Positions 9,189-18,572 of a stretch of DNA of 64,000 nt are shown piece by piece (positions within the stretch are counted from its first letter, which is position 1; the number at the start of each line of letters is the position of its first letter). Source of the stretch: Desulfuromonadaceae bacterium. GTDB lineage: Bacteria; Desulfobacterota; Desulfuromonadia; Geobacterales; Pseudopelobacteraceae. Below the pieces are notes generated by a model. It was not told the origin of the DNA and made no database searches. It saw nothing but the letters and a program-made list of their open reading frames with translations. Made by a program: the position numbers and the translations under genes. The stretch spans positions 62,001-126,000 of the forward strand of contig JAQTQX010000003.1 of the NCBI GenBank assembly GCA_028712075.1, given 5' to 3'.

Positions 9189-11963
9189 TTATGCAACTGC
9201 TTTGGTACATTTTGGACAGATAGTCGGATGATCGGCATCAGTGCCGAGTTCTTCGCTGTAATACCAGCAGCGCTCGCATTTTTCTCCCGGAGCAGCACTG
9301 ACCTGAACCTTCAACCCTTCCACCGTTTCCGACGCCCAGAATTCCCCTGCCAACTCTGTTCCCAACGTTGCTTTTGATACAATAAAGATGCTGTTCAGTT
9401 CCGCCTCGTAATGTTTCAGAAAGGTGAACAGTTCCGGCTCGGCGGAGATGGTCACCGCCGCATCCAGAGAGTGCCCGATTGTTTTGGCAACACGGGCCAG
9501 TTCCAGCGCTTTGGACACATCGGAGCGAACTTGTATAATGCGATCCCAGCGCGCTGCCAGGTCGTCATCCCGCCACTCCGGATTAAGAGGAGGAAATGCT
9601 GCCAAATGCACGCTTTCTTCGCGTTTTCCCGGCATGAACTGCCAGACCTCATCAGATGTGAACGAAAGTATCGGGGCAAGAGTCCGCACCAGCGTATCCA
9701 GAATATTGAACATTACCGTCTGGGCGCTCAGGCGCTCAAGAGATGTGGCTTTGCTGGTGTACATACGGTCTTTAAGGATATCGAGATAAAATGAGCTCAT
9801 TTCCGTTGTGCAGAAACCGTTGACTTCCTGATAGATGACATGGAACTCAAGGTCCTGATAGGCGGTCAGAACGCGCTCTTTCAGAATTTCCAACTGGTGC
9901 AGCGCCCAGCGGTCAATCTCCGGCATGTCAGAAAAGGCGATCGCTTGGGTGGCCGGATCAAAATCGTTGATGTTGCCAAGAATATAGCGGCAGGTATTGC
10001 GGATGCGACGGTACGCTTCGGCAACCCTTGTCAGGATTTCCTGCGAAATGCGAGTGTCATCCTGATAGTCCATCGCGGCGACCCAAAGGCGGAGGATATC
10101 GGCACCGAACTTTTTGATGACATCTTCAGGCGCAACAACGTTGCCTACCGATTTGCTCATCTTGCGCCCCTGCCCGTCCAGAACAAAACCGTGGGTCAGC
10201 ACGCTTTTATACGGCGCAACGCCGCGAGTGCCGACGCTTTCCAGCAGCGATGAATGAAACCAGCCGCGGTGCTGATCGCTCCCCTCAAGATACATGTCAG
10301 CCGGCGAACGGAGCGTGGCGCTTGGCTCAAGGACGGCAGCATGCGAAACACCGGAATCAAACCAGACATCCAGAATGTCATGCTCTTTTTCAAACGCTGC
10401 CGCACCGCATTTCGGACAGACTGAACCGGCGGGAAGAAGTTTTTCAGCACTCCAGTCGAACCAGACATCGGAGCTTTCCTTTTTAAATATCTCCGCAACA
10501 TGATCCATGATGGCACCGTCGGCAATATATTCGCCGCAGGCGCTGCAGGAGAACGCGGTAATCGGCACGCCCCAGGAACGCTGACGGGAAACGCACCAGT
10601 CGGGGCGATTCTCGATCATGCCGTAAATCCGCTCGCGTCCCCATTTCGGAATCCACAGCACTTTGTCGATGGCTTTAAGTGCCTTGTCGCGCAGCTCGTT
10701 AGCCTTCATGCTGATAAACCACTGTTCGGTGGCCCGGAAGATGATCGGCTTTTTACAGCGCCAGCAGTGGGGGTAGGAATGGCTGATGTTTGAGGTCTGG
10801 AGCAGCGCGCCGACCTCAGTCAGTTTGTCGATGACACTCTGATTGGCCGGAAACACCTGCTGACCGGCAAAGAATTCAACAGTTGCAAGATATTTCCCGT
10901 AATTATCCACCGGATTGTAGATTTCCAACCCTTCCTTCAGCCCCAGTTCATAGTCTTCCTGTCCATGGCCGGGGGCGGTGTGAACACAGCCGGTACCCGC
11001 TTCCAGAGTGACATGCTCTCCGAGAAGCACGACCGAGTCACGCTCATAAAAGGGATGTTTGCAGAGCTTGCGCTCCAAAACGCCGGCTTTGAATGTTGCG
11101 AGTACCTGACCGGTCAGCCCCACAGTGGCCAGAAAGGAATCCTTGAGCCCCTCGGCAACAATGAGCACACCTTTTTCCGTCTCGACCGCCACATAATCAA
11201 AGTCAGGATGAAGTGCGACTGCAAGATTGGCGGGAATAGTCCATGGAGTTGTGGTCCAGATTACGACGTACGCCTGCTTACCGGCCAGGGCCGGAATTAC
11301 TGATGACACATCGTCCCTGAAGGCAAAACGGACAAAGATGGAGGGTGATGTATGATCTGCATACTCAACTTCAGCCTCTGCCAGGGCGGTGACGCAGGAT
11401 GAGCACCAGTGCACCGGTTTGCGGCCGCGATACAATCCGCCATTGTGGGCAAAACGCGCCAGTTCGGCCGCAGTCAATCCCTCGTATTCATAGTTCATGG
11501 TCAGATACGGATTTTCCCAATCACCAAGGATGCCCAGCCGCTTGAATTCCTCTTTCTGGATGTCCACAAATTTGGCCGCGTAACTGCGGCATTCACGGCG
11601 CATCTCCAGCTTGCTGATGGTCTGCTTTTTCGACCCGAGGTTTTTCTCGACCTGCAACTCAATCGGCAGACCATGACAATCCCACCCCGGCACGTATGGC
11701 GCATGAAACCCTTCCATCCGTTTGACCTTGAGCACGATGTCCTTCAATGTTTTGTTCAGGGCGTGGCCGATATGTATATGCCCGTTAGCGTAGGGAGGGC
11801 CGTCATGCAGAACGTACAGAGGTTTGTCGGCGCCGGACGTTTCCAGTTTGGCGTAAAGTCCATTCTGCTCCCATTTTGCAAGGATTTCCGGCTCCCGTTG
11901 ATTCAGGTTGGCTTTCATGGCAAAATCGGTCTGCGGCAGGTTGAGCGTCTCTTTATATTCCAT
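9189..11963 (-). CDS. ileS: Isoleucyl-tRNA synthetase
   Basis: A 924-residue class I synthetase that charges tRNA-Ile and edits mischarged valine. Class I signatures GHIHIGHALNK (residues about 60-70) and GRKMSKSVGN (about 605) are present. The CP1 editing domain (VIWTTTPWTIPANLAVA) lies near residues 230-250. The C-terminus carries a zinc-binding knuckle, CERCWYY with CPKC. Length is normal for the bacterial zinc-containing form. Start ATG at 11963. It is the first gene of ileS-lspA. Confidence 0.97.
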   Translation of the reverse strand: MEYKETLNLPQTDFAMKANLNQREPEILAKWEQNGLYAKLETSGADKPLYVLHDGPPYANGHIHIGHALNKTLKDIVLKVKRMEGFHAPYVPGWDCHGLPIELQVEKNLGSKKQTISKLEMRRECRSYAAKFVDIQKEEFKRLGILGDWENPYLTMNYEYEGLTAAELARFAHNGGLYRGRKPVHWCSSCVTALAEAEVEYADHTSPSIFVRFAFRDDVSSVIPALAGKQAYVVIWTTTPWTIPANLAVALHPDFDYVAVETEKGVLIVAEGLKDSFLATVGLTGQVLATFKAGVLERKLCKHPFYERDSVVLLGEHVTLEAGTGCVHTAPGHGQEDYELGLKEGLEIYNPVDNYGKYLATVEFFAGQQVFPANQSVIDKLTEVGALLQTSNISHSYPHCWRCKKPIIFRATEQWFISMKANELRDKALKAIDKVLWIPKWGRERIYGMIENRPDWCVSRQRSWGVPITAFSCSACGEYIADGAIMDHVAEIFKKESSDVWFDWSAEKLLPAGSVCPKCGAAAFEKEHDILDVWFDSGVSHAAVLEPSATLRSPADMYLEGSDQHRGWFHSSLLESVGTRGVAPYKSVLTHGFVLDGQGRKMSKSVGNVVAPEDVIKKFGADILRLWVAAMDYQDDTRISQEILTRVAEAYRRIRNTCRYILGNINDFDPATQAIAFSDMPEIDRWALHQLEILKERVLTAYQDLEFHVIYQEVNGFCTTEMSSFYLDILKDRMYTSKATSLERLSAQTVMFNILDTLVRTLAPILSFTSDEVWQFMPGKREESVHLAAFPPLNPEWRDDDLAARWDRIIQVRSDVSKALELARVAKTIGHSLDAAVTISAEPELFTFLKHYEAELNSIFIVSKATLGTELAGEFWASETVEGLKVQVSAAPGEKCERCWYYSEELGTDADHPTICPKCTKAVA

Positions 11964-12070
11964 ATTGGTGCGGTCTCCGTTCGTAATTCGTTAAAACTTT
12001 GTCAAATTACAGATATATGGCCAAAATGTCAAGAAATCGGCTATATCGAGCCCTGAACACAAATATCACC

Positions 12071-12100
12071 TTAACTTTTTAAGGATAGATGTGCTATAAG
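12071..12100 (+). promoter_or_regulatory. Possible sigma70 promoter for the membrane protein-fabI transcript
   Basis: TTAACT (12071) and TATAAG (12095) separated by 18 bases, about 27 bases before the ATG at 12127. The spacing is slightly long and the -35 is imperfect. Confidence 0.35.
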
Positions 12101-12126
12101 GTGGCTCTTAAATCGCGGGAGTTGAT

Positions 12127-12447
12127 ATGGAAATTGTCGGTGGTTTCATGGTGATGATGAGTATTATCGGTTTTTTCCTGGCGGTGGTCTGGCTGGTCAT
12201 GCCGTTTGTCGTCTTCACAATCAAGGGAAAACAGGATCGAACCCTGGAGGTGCTCGAAGCGATGGAAAAACGGCTTGCCGCCATCGAAACCCGCCTTCAG
12301 CCGGTTGTGCAAAGTCGAAGCAGCACTGAAGCGGAGTGCTGTACCGGATCAGTCGACATACAGGAATCACACTCGACCAATAATTCAGTGGTGCATCCCG
12401 ACCCCGCAGCAGGAAAGTGCGGGGAGGAAGTGACGCCTGCAGGGTAA
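12127..12447 (+). CDS. Small membrane protein with coiled-coil segment, unknown function
   Basis: A 106-residue protein. Residues about 4-32 form one strongly hydrophobic membrane segment, followed by KGKQDRTLEVLEAMEKRL, an amphipathic helix likely to form a coiled coil, and a polar, low-complexity tail with several cysteines. The start is ATG at 12127, preceded by GGGAG. It ends 18 bases before fabI on the same strand, so the two are probably cotranscribed. I do not recognise a family. Confidence 0.6.
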   Translation: MEIVGGFMVMMSIIGFFLAVVWLVMPFVVFTIKGKQDRTLEVLEAMEKRLAAIETRLQPVVQSRSSTEAECCTGSVDIQESHSTNNSVVHPDPAAGKCGEEVTPAG

Positions 12448-12465
12448 TAACGGAGGAGTATATCG

Positions 12466-13233
12466 ATGTTGCTACAGGGTAAAAAAGTTATCATTTTTGG
12501 TGTTGCAAATGACAAAAGTATCGCCTGGGCAATTGCCCGGCTTTTTCATGAGCAGGGAGCCGAACTGGCCATAACGTACGCCGGTGAAGCATTTGAAAAG
12601 CGGGTACGTCCGCTTGCCGAGTCGCTCAATGCCACAGCTATTCTGCCCTGCAATGTTACCAGTGATGCCGAGATCGCAGCCGTTTTCAGCGAGCTCGGCA
12701 CTATGTGGGATGGTATTGATATTGTTATCCATGCAGTTGCCTTCGCCAACAAGGAAGAACTCAAGGGAACAATCCTCAATACCACACGCGATGGTTTCGC
12801 CACGGCAATGGACATCAGCGTCTATTCCTACCTGGCGATTATGAAGGCGGCACAACCGATGATGCAGGGGAGGAACGGATCTTCCCTGACGCTGAGCTAC
12901 TACGGCGCAATGAAGGTATTCCCGAGTTACAACGTCATGGGTATTGCCAAAGCAGCCCTGGAAGCATCAGTCCGCTACCTGTCAGAAGCATTTGGACCGG
13001 AAGGAATCAGAGTGAATGCGATTTCAGCAGGACCGATTCGTACTCTGGCTGCCGCCGGGGTCAATGGTTTCCATACGATCCTCAACCATGTCGAGTCGAA
13101 AGCTCCCCTACGCCGTACCGTTACTCAGGAAGATGTCGCCGGCGCTGCACTTTATCTCTGCAGCGATCTGGCCAGCGGCGTCAGCGGCGAGATTCATTAT
13201 GTCGACGGCGGCTACAACATCATCGGCCTGTAA
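12466..13233 (+). CDS. fabI: Enoyl-[acyl-carrier-protein] reductase FabI
   Basis: A 255-residue short-chain dehydrogenase that performs the NAD(P)H-dependent last reduction in each cycle of type II fatty acid synthesis. The nucleotide-binding start KKVIIFGVANDKSIAWAIA is the FabI form of the Rossmann motif. The catalytic Tyr-x6-Lys pattern is visible in SYNVMGIAKAALE, and ISAGPIRTLAA follows. The start at 12466 has GGAGGAG upstream. The stop TAA lies in the same frame as the following hflX reading frame. Confidence 0.95.
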   Translation: MLLQGKKVIIFGVANDKSIAWAIARLFHEQGAELAITYAGEAFEKRVRPLAESLNATAILPCNVTSDAEIAAVFSELGTMWDGIDIVIHAVAFANKEELKGTILNTTRDGFATAMDISVYSYLAIMKAAQPMMQGRNGSSLTLSYYGAMKVFPSYNVMGIAKAALEASVRYLSEAFGPEGIRVNAISAGPIRTLAAAGVNGFHTILNHVESKAPLRRTVTQEDVAGAALYLCSDLASGVSGEIHYVDGGYNIIGL

Positions 13234-13248
13234 CCCCGGAGTAATCCT

Positions 13249-14919
13249 ATCAAAGAAGTATTCGGAAATCTTGCCGGCCTTAAATCGAGCCAGCTCCAGT
13301 CTCTGGAACGCCTCTACCGCAGGCGGATACCTGTTGCTGAATTCTGTTCCCTAGAGCTGGCTACCCGCCTCATAGAACTCTCCGGCGACCTCCGCCGTCA
13401 GATCGGCATCCTCGTCAATCGCACCGGCAATGTTGAGTACGTCATCGTCGGTGATGAAAAAGGGGTCGTCATTCCTGATCTGCGTGACTATCCGCTTGGC
13501 AAACGGGTTTTGCGCGGCCTGCGGCTGATTCATACCCATTTGAAAAATGAACCGCTCTCCGAGGACGACTTAACCGATCTCTCCCTGCTGCGCCTGGACA
13601 TTTTGGCAGCGCTGCTCTTTACCCCCGGCAAGAACCAGATTTTCGCCCAGTTGGCGTGGCTGTCACCTGAACAGAGAGGCGCAAGTACCGTCCATGAGCC
13701 GGTTACTCCGTTTGAGCGGATTGATCTTGATTGCGTCCACTTTATACCGGAGCTGGAAGCCGATCTTGAGAAAGCGGCCCGCTCGACAACGAAAGCTGAT
13801 AATGCCCTTGAACGAGCAATCCTGATCTCCGTGACAACCTCCGGAACCCGCCAGGAAGCCGAAGATTCAATGGCTGAACTGCGGGAACTGGCACGCACCG
13901 CACAGGTAGAGGCGCTGGACGAATTCATCCAGCGCCCCAAAACGCTTAATCCCCGTTTTCTGATGGGAGAAGGGATGATGCGGGATGTTGTCATCAGAGC
14001 AATGCAGCGGGGCGCAAGCATGCTGATTTTCGATCAGGAGCTGACTCCGGCCCAGATCCGCTCCATCTCTGCGATGACAGAGCTGAAAGTTATCGATCGC
14101 AGCCAGCTGATCCTTGATATCTTTGCCCGGCGGGCAAAAACGCTGGACGGCAAGGTGCAGGTTGAACTGGCGCAGCTCAAATATCTGCTGCCGCGTCTGA
14201 CCGGCCGTGGTGTGCAGATGTCTCGGTTGATGGGGGGTATCGGCGGACGCGGACCGGGTGAAACAAAACTGGAGACGGATCGCCGGCGAATTCGCGATCG
14301 GATCGCCAGTCTGGAGCGGGAACTGAAAGAGCTTTCCCAGGGGCGTGATCAACGGCGCAAGCAGCGGGTGAAGGCGGGAGTCCCGATCATATCGATTGTC
14401 GGCTACACCAACGCCGGAAAATCAACCTTGCTGAACGCTCTGACCAAAAGCGATGTCTTTACCGAAGATCTCCTCTTTGCAACACTTGATACATCAACCA
14501 GACGTCTCCGCTTCCCACGTGAACGCGAGGTGATCATCACTGACACGGTCGGTTTTATCCGCTCGCTGCCGAAATCTTTGCTGGGCGCATTCAAGGCAAC
14601 TCTGGAAGAGATGCGTGACGCCGATCTGCTACTGCATGTAGTCGACGTTTCCCATCCCCGTTTTGAAGACCAGATATCCCAGGTTCGCGCAATATTAACA
14701 GAACTTGACCTGGGAGAGAAACAGGAACTGCTGGTGTACAACAAGTCTGATCTGCTTCAGGAATTGAAAAAAAAGGATACCGTTGCGTTCCTCCGCGTGC
14801 GCCAATCAGCCAGAACCAGGAATTCCGTCACCGTCTCTGCCCGTGACCGAAAAAGCCTCAAACCGCTGATGGATGAACTGCAGCGCAGGTTCTGGACGGA
14901 AGAGACTGAACAGCCATGA
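13249..14919 (+). CDS. hflX: GTPase HflX, ribosome-associated, long N-terminal form
   Basis: A GTPase that binds the large subunit and splits stalled or heat-damaged ribosomes. G1 is VGYTNAGKST, G2/G3 includes DTVGFIRSLP and G4 is YNKSDLL; the HflX glycine-rich linker GGIGGRGPGETKLE is present. The first standard start in frame is GTG or ATG near 13510, but the frame is open and protein-like back to 13249 (reading KEVFGNLAGLKSSQ, then LERLYRRRIP). GGAG at 13238-13241 lies seven bases before an ATC codon at 13249, so I place the start there: 556 residues. The gene overlaps the next by ATGA. See findings for the start codon. Confidence 0.82.
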   Translation: MKEVFGNLAGLKSSQLQSLERLYRRRIPVAEFCSLELATRLIELSGDLRRQIGILVNRTGNVEYVIVGDEKGVVIPDLRDYPLGKRVLRGLRLIHTHLKNEPLSEDDLTDLSLLRLDILAALLFTPGKNQIFAQLAWLSPEQRGASTVHEPVTPFERIDLDCVHFIPELEADLEKAARSTTKADNALERAILISVTTSGTRQEAEDSMAELRELARTAQVEALDEFIQRPKTLNPRFLMGEGMMRDVVIRAMQRGASMLIFDQELTPAQIRSISAMTELKVIDRSQLILDIFARRAKTLDGKVQVELAQLKYLLPRLTGRGVQMSRLMGGIGGRGPGETKLETDRRRIRDRIASLERELKELSQGRDQRRKQRVKAGVPIISIVGYTNAGKSTLLNALTKSDVFTEDLLFATLDTSTRRLRFPREREVIITDTVGFIRSLPKSLLGAFKATLEEMRDADLLLHVVDVSHPRFEDQISQVRAILTELDLGEKQELLVYNKSDLLQELKKKDTVAFLRVRQSARTRNSVTVSARDRKSLKPLMDELQRRFWTEETEQP

Positions 14920-15518
14920 CACCGCATACCCGCATCCATCTCATCCGTCACGGCCAGGTAGCCGGCTATACCCAACCCCGATATAATGGACAAGCTGATG
15001 TTGCGTTGACCGATTACGGCGTCGGACAGTATCACCAGCTTAAAAAGCGTCTCGCCGAAACCGGAATATCCGCCTGTTACACAAGTGACCTCTCGCGTTG
15101 CACGACAGGCGCCGGAATTATCTGCAGGGAGTTCGGCATCGAACCGGTTGCCCGCCCTGAACTGCGCGAGCTGAATATCGGCGTCTGGGAGGGGCTGACC
15201 TGGCAGGAGATCCAGGAAAACTGGCCCGACGGATGGCAGGCGCGACTTGCCGATCTCGTCAACTACCGGGTGCCGGGAGGAGAAAATCTGCTGGACTTAG
15301 GAGCGCGGGTCATGCCGGTTATCAACGAAATCGTTGAGCGTCATAAAGGGCAGAACGTTCTGGTGGTTGCGCATGGTGGCGTCAACCGGATTATCCTGCT
15401 GAACGCCATCGGAGCGCCGCTGGCCGGACTGTTCAATATTGAGCAGGCCTACGGTTGTCTGAACATCATCGACTATTACGCAGATGATCGTGCAACGGTA
15501 AAATTGCTGAACGGGTAA
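14916..15518 (+). CDS. Histidine phosphatase family protein (alpha-ribazole phosphatase / phosphoglycerate mutase-like)
   Basis: A 200-residue phosphatase of the branch that includes CobC. The phosphohistidine motif LIRHGQ is near the N-terminus, the second arginine is in SDLSRC, the acid is in ELNIGVWEGLTW, and the C-terminal VVAHGGVNRI supplies the second histidine. ELNIGVWEGLTW is typical of CobC and of sugar phosphatases. No cobalamin genes are nearby, so the substrate is open. Its ATG overlaps the hflX stop (ATGA), so translation is probably coupled. Confidence 0.82.
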   Translation: MTPHTRIHLIRHGQVAGYTQPRYNGQADVALTDYGVGQYHQLKKRLAETGISACYTSDLSRCTTGAGIICREFGIEPVARPELRELNIGVWEGLTWQEIQENWPDGWQARLADLVNYRVPGGENLLDLGARVMPVINEIVERHKGQNVLVVAHGGVNRIILLNAIGAPLAGLFNIEQAYGCLNIIDYYADDRATVKLLNG

Positions 15519-15523
15519 GCGGT

Positions 15524-16231
15524 TTATCTGAGAATGGAACCAATTGCTTTTGAGATTATGGCGAACAGATCGGGATCCGACCTTTTTAACGCCCCTCCGA
15601 ACAGGTCAAAGTCACTGTCTCCGCCATAATAGCCGCCGCCTGCCGGTTGACTCAGCTGTTTTCGTTTTTCACGCTCCAACTCCCGTAAGGCATTTTTTCT
15701 CAGTTCTTCTTCTCTCTGCTTCTGAAGCAGTTTTCCGCCCGCTTTCATCCACTCAAAAAGTTGCCGCAACTCCCCGCCGTCAAGCCACACACCATGCTCT
15801 TTGCAGCGATCAATAATAACGCCGCTGTTCGTGCCGAAGTTGACACGGTTCATGATAGTGGCACAAACCGGGCACTTGATGTAAACCGCTCCCGATTCGC
15901 TGGCCTTTCTCATTGTTCTGACAGCTTCCAGCTGACTTTTGTTGATCGTAAACACATTCGTGACAGTTTCTTCCAGCAGCACTTCCAGCTCATTCGGATC
16001 AAAGAAAAGCCCCAGGCATTCATCACAGCGTTCTACCAGAAACCTGCCATTAAGCTTCAGATCGATGCTTCTGAGCGAAATACCGCAGCGCGGGCAGATA
16101 CGTTCAGATTCAAGCTCGTGGGTGGTAAAATAGTGAACCCCTTTAAGATCAGTATCGTTCCTGCTGCCGCAGTAGTCGCAGCGTATTGAATCCATCGGCA
16201 GAGGTGCCGAGCAGTAGGTGCAATGTGCCAC
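15524..16231 (-). CDS. TFIIB-type zinc-ribbon protein
   Basis: About 235 residues. Four CxxC-type pairs form two or three zinc ribbons: CTYCSAPL with CDYC near the start, CPRC with CDEC around residue 65, and CPVC followed by DRCKEHGVWLDGGEL, the recognised zf-TFIIB pattern. A charged, probably helical region rich in Glu/Arg/Lys and a Gly/Tyr-rich tail follow. The start is GTG at 16231, with GGAGGG a few bases upstream; the longer open frame overlaps the neighbouring SPFH gene and reads unlike the family. It lies 17 bases downstream of the SPFH gene and the two probably act together. Confidence 0.78.
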   Translation of the reverse strand: MAHCTYCSAPLPMDSIRCDYCGSRNDTDLKGVHYFTTHELESERICPRCGISLRSIDLKLNGRFLVERCDECLGLFFDPNELEVLLEETVTNVFTINKSQLEAVRTMRKASESGAVYIKCPVCATIMNRVNFGTNSGVIIDRCKEHGVWLDGGELRQLFEWMKAGGKLLQKQREEELRKNALRELEREKRKQLSQPAGGGYYGGDSDFDLFGGALKRSDPDLFAIISKAIGSILR

Positions 16232-16248
16232 GGTTCCCTCCTGGCTTG

Positions 16249-17355
16249 TTACAACGGCAGCGGCGGCGGGGTAGCCTGAAACAGCGCCTGTAATTCGCTG
16301 AACGCAGCAGCTTTTTCCCAGGCAGCCATGCCTTTCTTCCACAGCAGGGTTTCTCCGGTTACGGCACCCGAGGCAACTTTGTCTGCGATGGTCCGGAGAT
16401 CAAACGGTCCGCTCTTTACTCCGCTTTCACCGATAAAATACAGAACGGCCTCCCCTTTCCCCGGTACTAATGGAGGAGTGGCAGCAGCCGATTCCATCGG
16501 AGCAGCCAGTATTTTCCCCATTTGGCTGGCCATGGCAAAACCCATGCCCATCCCCACACCTGCCGATGCGTCTCCACCGGGATTCTTTGCAGCGTTCTCC
16601 ATAGCCTGGGCAGCCTGATATTTGGCAAAATTATCCAGGTTGCCGATGATCCCCATGCTGCTCCGCTTGTCCAGCGCTTCCTCAACTTCCAATGGCAGCG
16701 AGATGTTCTCAATCAGCAACGTGGTGACTTCAAGACCATATTCAAGGAATTCCGAGGCAATCTTCTTCGTCAGAAAGATCGAAAGTTCATTATAATTCGC
16801 AGCCAGTTCGAGAACCGGAATGCCGCATTCACCAAGCAGATCGGCCAATCGGCTGACAATCAGATTCCGCAACTGCTCGCTGATATCATTTAAGGTAAAA
16901 TGCCCCCCGGTGCCGACAATCTCTTTAATAAACAGCGCCGGTTCACTGATCCGCACCACATACGTCCCGAATGAGCGGAGTCGCACCGGTCCGAATTCCT
17001 GATCACGAAGTATGACAGGATTTTTTGTTCCCCACTTGAGGTTGGTAAAATTGCGGGTATTGACGAAGTAGACCTCTGCCTTGAACGGGCTGTGAAAGCC
17101 GTATTTCCACCCCATAATGGTAGTAAGGAGAGGAAGGTTCTTGGTCGTCAGACTGTATTGACCGGATGCAAACACATCGGCAATAGTGCCCCTGTCCACG
17201 AACACAGCAGCCTGGGCCTGCCTGACAATCAGTTGTGCGCCGTATTTTATTTCGTTGTCAAAGCGTGGAAAGCGCCACACCATGGTATCGCTTGAATCGT
17301 CAGTCCACTCGATGATATCGAGTAATTCCGCAACAGCTTTTTCCCAAAGTGACAT
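16249..17355 (-). CDS. SPFH-domain protein with C-terminal GYF_2 domain (YdjI-like)
   Basis: About 368 residues. The N-terminal two thirds is an SPFH/band-7-like domain of the virion core protein/YdjI type (WRFPRFDNEIKYGAQLIVR; later ENISLPLEVEEALDKRSSMG). A Gly/Ala/Met-rich linker (about residues 255-285) leads to a GYF_2 domain, seen as YFIGESGVKSGPFDLRTI with LLWKKGMAAWEKA. Start ATG at 17355 with GGAGGA upstream; an upstream in-frame start is possible but has no ribosome site. Such proteins scaffold membrane-stress complexes; the exact role here is unknown. Confidence 0.78.
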   Translation of the reverse strand: MSLWEKAVAELLDIIEWTDDSSDTMVWRFPRFDNEIKYGAQLIVRQAQAAVFVDRGTIADVFASGQYSLTTKNLPLLTTIMGWKYGFHSPFKAEVYFVNTRNFTNLKWGTKNPVILRDQEFGPVRLRSFGTYVVRISEPALFIKEIVGTGGHFTLNDISEQLRNLIVSRLADLLGECGIPVLELAANYNELSIFLTKKIASEFLEYGLEVTTLLIENISLPLEVEEALDKRSSMGIIGNLDNFAKYQAAQAMENAAKNPGGDASAGVGMGMGFAMASQMGKILAAPMESAAATPPLVPGKGEAVLYFIGESGVKSGPFDLRTIADKVASGAVTGETLLWKKGMAAWEKAAAFSELQALFQATPPPLPL

Positions 17356-17505
17356 GAGTATCCTCCCGTATGAAGCATTGCACGTCCTGAGTATAGGGTA
17401 GCGCAAATTGGGCTGAGATCAAGCGGGAATCTGTTGAAATGTGCTTGCCACCGCGCGCAAGCCGATTTACTATGAAGAAAAACTATGCAGTGAAAGAAGA
17501 TTCCT

Positions 17506-17823
17506 ATGAAACAAAGAGGTCCAAGAACCGTGGTTCTCCCAAGCGCAGAACGGGCAGCTGCGCTGGTGAAAAAAATGCGCGGTGAGGTTGACAGCAATGA
17601 AAATTACCGCACAAGATCAATCCGGATTCATGGCGCTATGTGTGCCAAATGTGGCAGGGAGTTTGATGCCGCCAGCATCAATCTGCTGACCGTTCACCAT
17701 AAGGACGGCAACCATCACAATAACCCGCCTGATGGTTCAAACTGGGAAAATCTCTGTACGCATTGCCATGATGACGAACATTCGCGTGGTGTACTGGGGG
17801 AGTATTTTTCAAAATCTACTTGA
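17506..17823 (+). CDS. yajD: YajD family HNH nuclease
   Basis: A 105-residue protein with an HNH fold: CAKCGREF, then LTVHHKDGNHHNNPPDGS (the His-His and Asn positions), then NLCTHCHDDEH. The two CxxC pairs would hold a structural zinc. It matches the small housekeeping YajD family, whose biological role is poorly defined. It is convergent with the YfcA gene; the 3' ends overlap by eight bases, leaving no room for a separate terminator. Confidence 0.85.
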   Translation: MKQRGPRTVVLPSAERAAALVKKMRGEVDSNENYRTRSIRIHGAMCAKCGREFDAASINLLTVHHKDGNHHNNPPDGSNWENLCTHCHDDEHSRGVLGEYFSKST

Positions 17824-18571
17824 AGTTTTGGTACATAAGCCGAGCGACCAGCGCCAGTACCATGGTGATGAACACCGGCCTGATAAAGGAGGTTCCGCGT
17901 TTTATGACCAGTTTTGAACCGACACGCGCTCCCATAAACTGCCCGACACCCATCACAATTCCCTCGATAAAACGCACCTGTCCGACCGATAGAAAAAAGA
18001 TCAGCGCTACGAAGTTGCTGGTGAAATTCATCACCTTGGTGGTAGCCGTGGCACGCATCATGGAATAGCCGAGCAGCATCATCAGTGCCATCGTCCAGAA
18101 TGAACCGGTTCCCGGGCCAAAAAAACCGTCATAAAAGCCGATTGCAAGACCAAACAGCAGATAGAATGGCCCCTGCTTCATGCGGGCATGTGAATCTTCA
18201 GCGCCGAGACGGGGCGAAAGCAGGGTGTAAATCGCTATGGCAGCCAGCAGCCACGGTATCATCACCTTAAGCAGCGAAGCATCAAGGAGCTGCACCGCCC
18301 AGACACCAAGTGCTGCGCCAATGGCCGTCCAGATGATGCCGTTCCAGCAGTCGCTCAACTTCACCGTTCCGGCCCGGACAAAGTGGAGCATGGCGCTGCC
18401 GGAGCCGAATGAGGCCTGGAGCTTGTTGGTGCCAAGCGCTACCTGTGGAGGGAGGCCGATGCCCATCAGTACCGGGACGGTGATAAGTCCGCCACCACCG
18501 GCGATCGAGTCAACCAGGCCGGCAATAAAGGCAGCTCCGAAGAGCAGGAGCAGGAGGATTTCAGAGGACAC
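17816..18571 (-). CDS. TauE/SafE family membrane exporter, YfcA-like
   Basis: About 251 residues with seven or eight membrane segments. The family signature GLVDSIAGGGGLITVPVL is near the N-terminus, with ALGTNKLQA and GFYDGFFGPGTGSF in the second half. The start is most likely GTG at 18571 (VSSEILLLLL), just after the stop of the upstream permease; no good ribosome site is visible, so translation may be coupled. It is the last gene of the amino acid transporter operon. Members are proposed to move sulfite, sulfoacetate or other organic anions; the substrate here is unknown. Confidence 0.82.
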   Translation of the reverse strand: MSSEILLLLLFGAAFIAGLVDSIAGGGGLITVPVLMGIGLPPQVALGTNKLQASFGSGSAMLHFVRAGTVKLSDCWNGIIWTAIGAALGVWAVQLLDASLLKVMIPWLLAAIAIYTLLSPRLGAEDSHARMKQGPFYLLFGLAIGFYDGFFGPGTGSFWTMALMMLLGYSMMRATATTKVMNFTSNFVALIFFLSVGQVRFIEGIVMGVGQFMGARVGSKLVIKRGTSFIRPVFITMVLALVARLMYQNFK

Positions 18572-18572
18572 G

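Noticed and set aside
9411..12056. Plus-strand ORFs of 78-215 residues across ileS
   Set aside because: Shadows of the ileS reading frame without ribosome sites or recognisable motifs.
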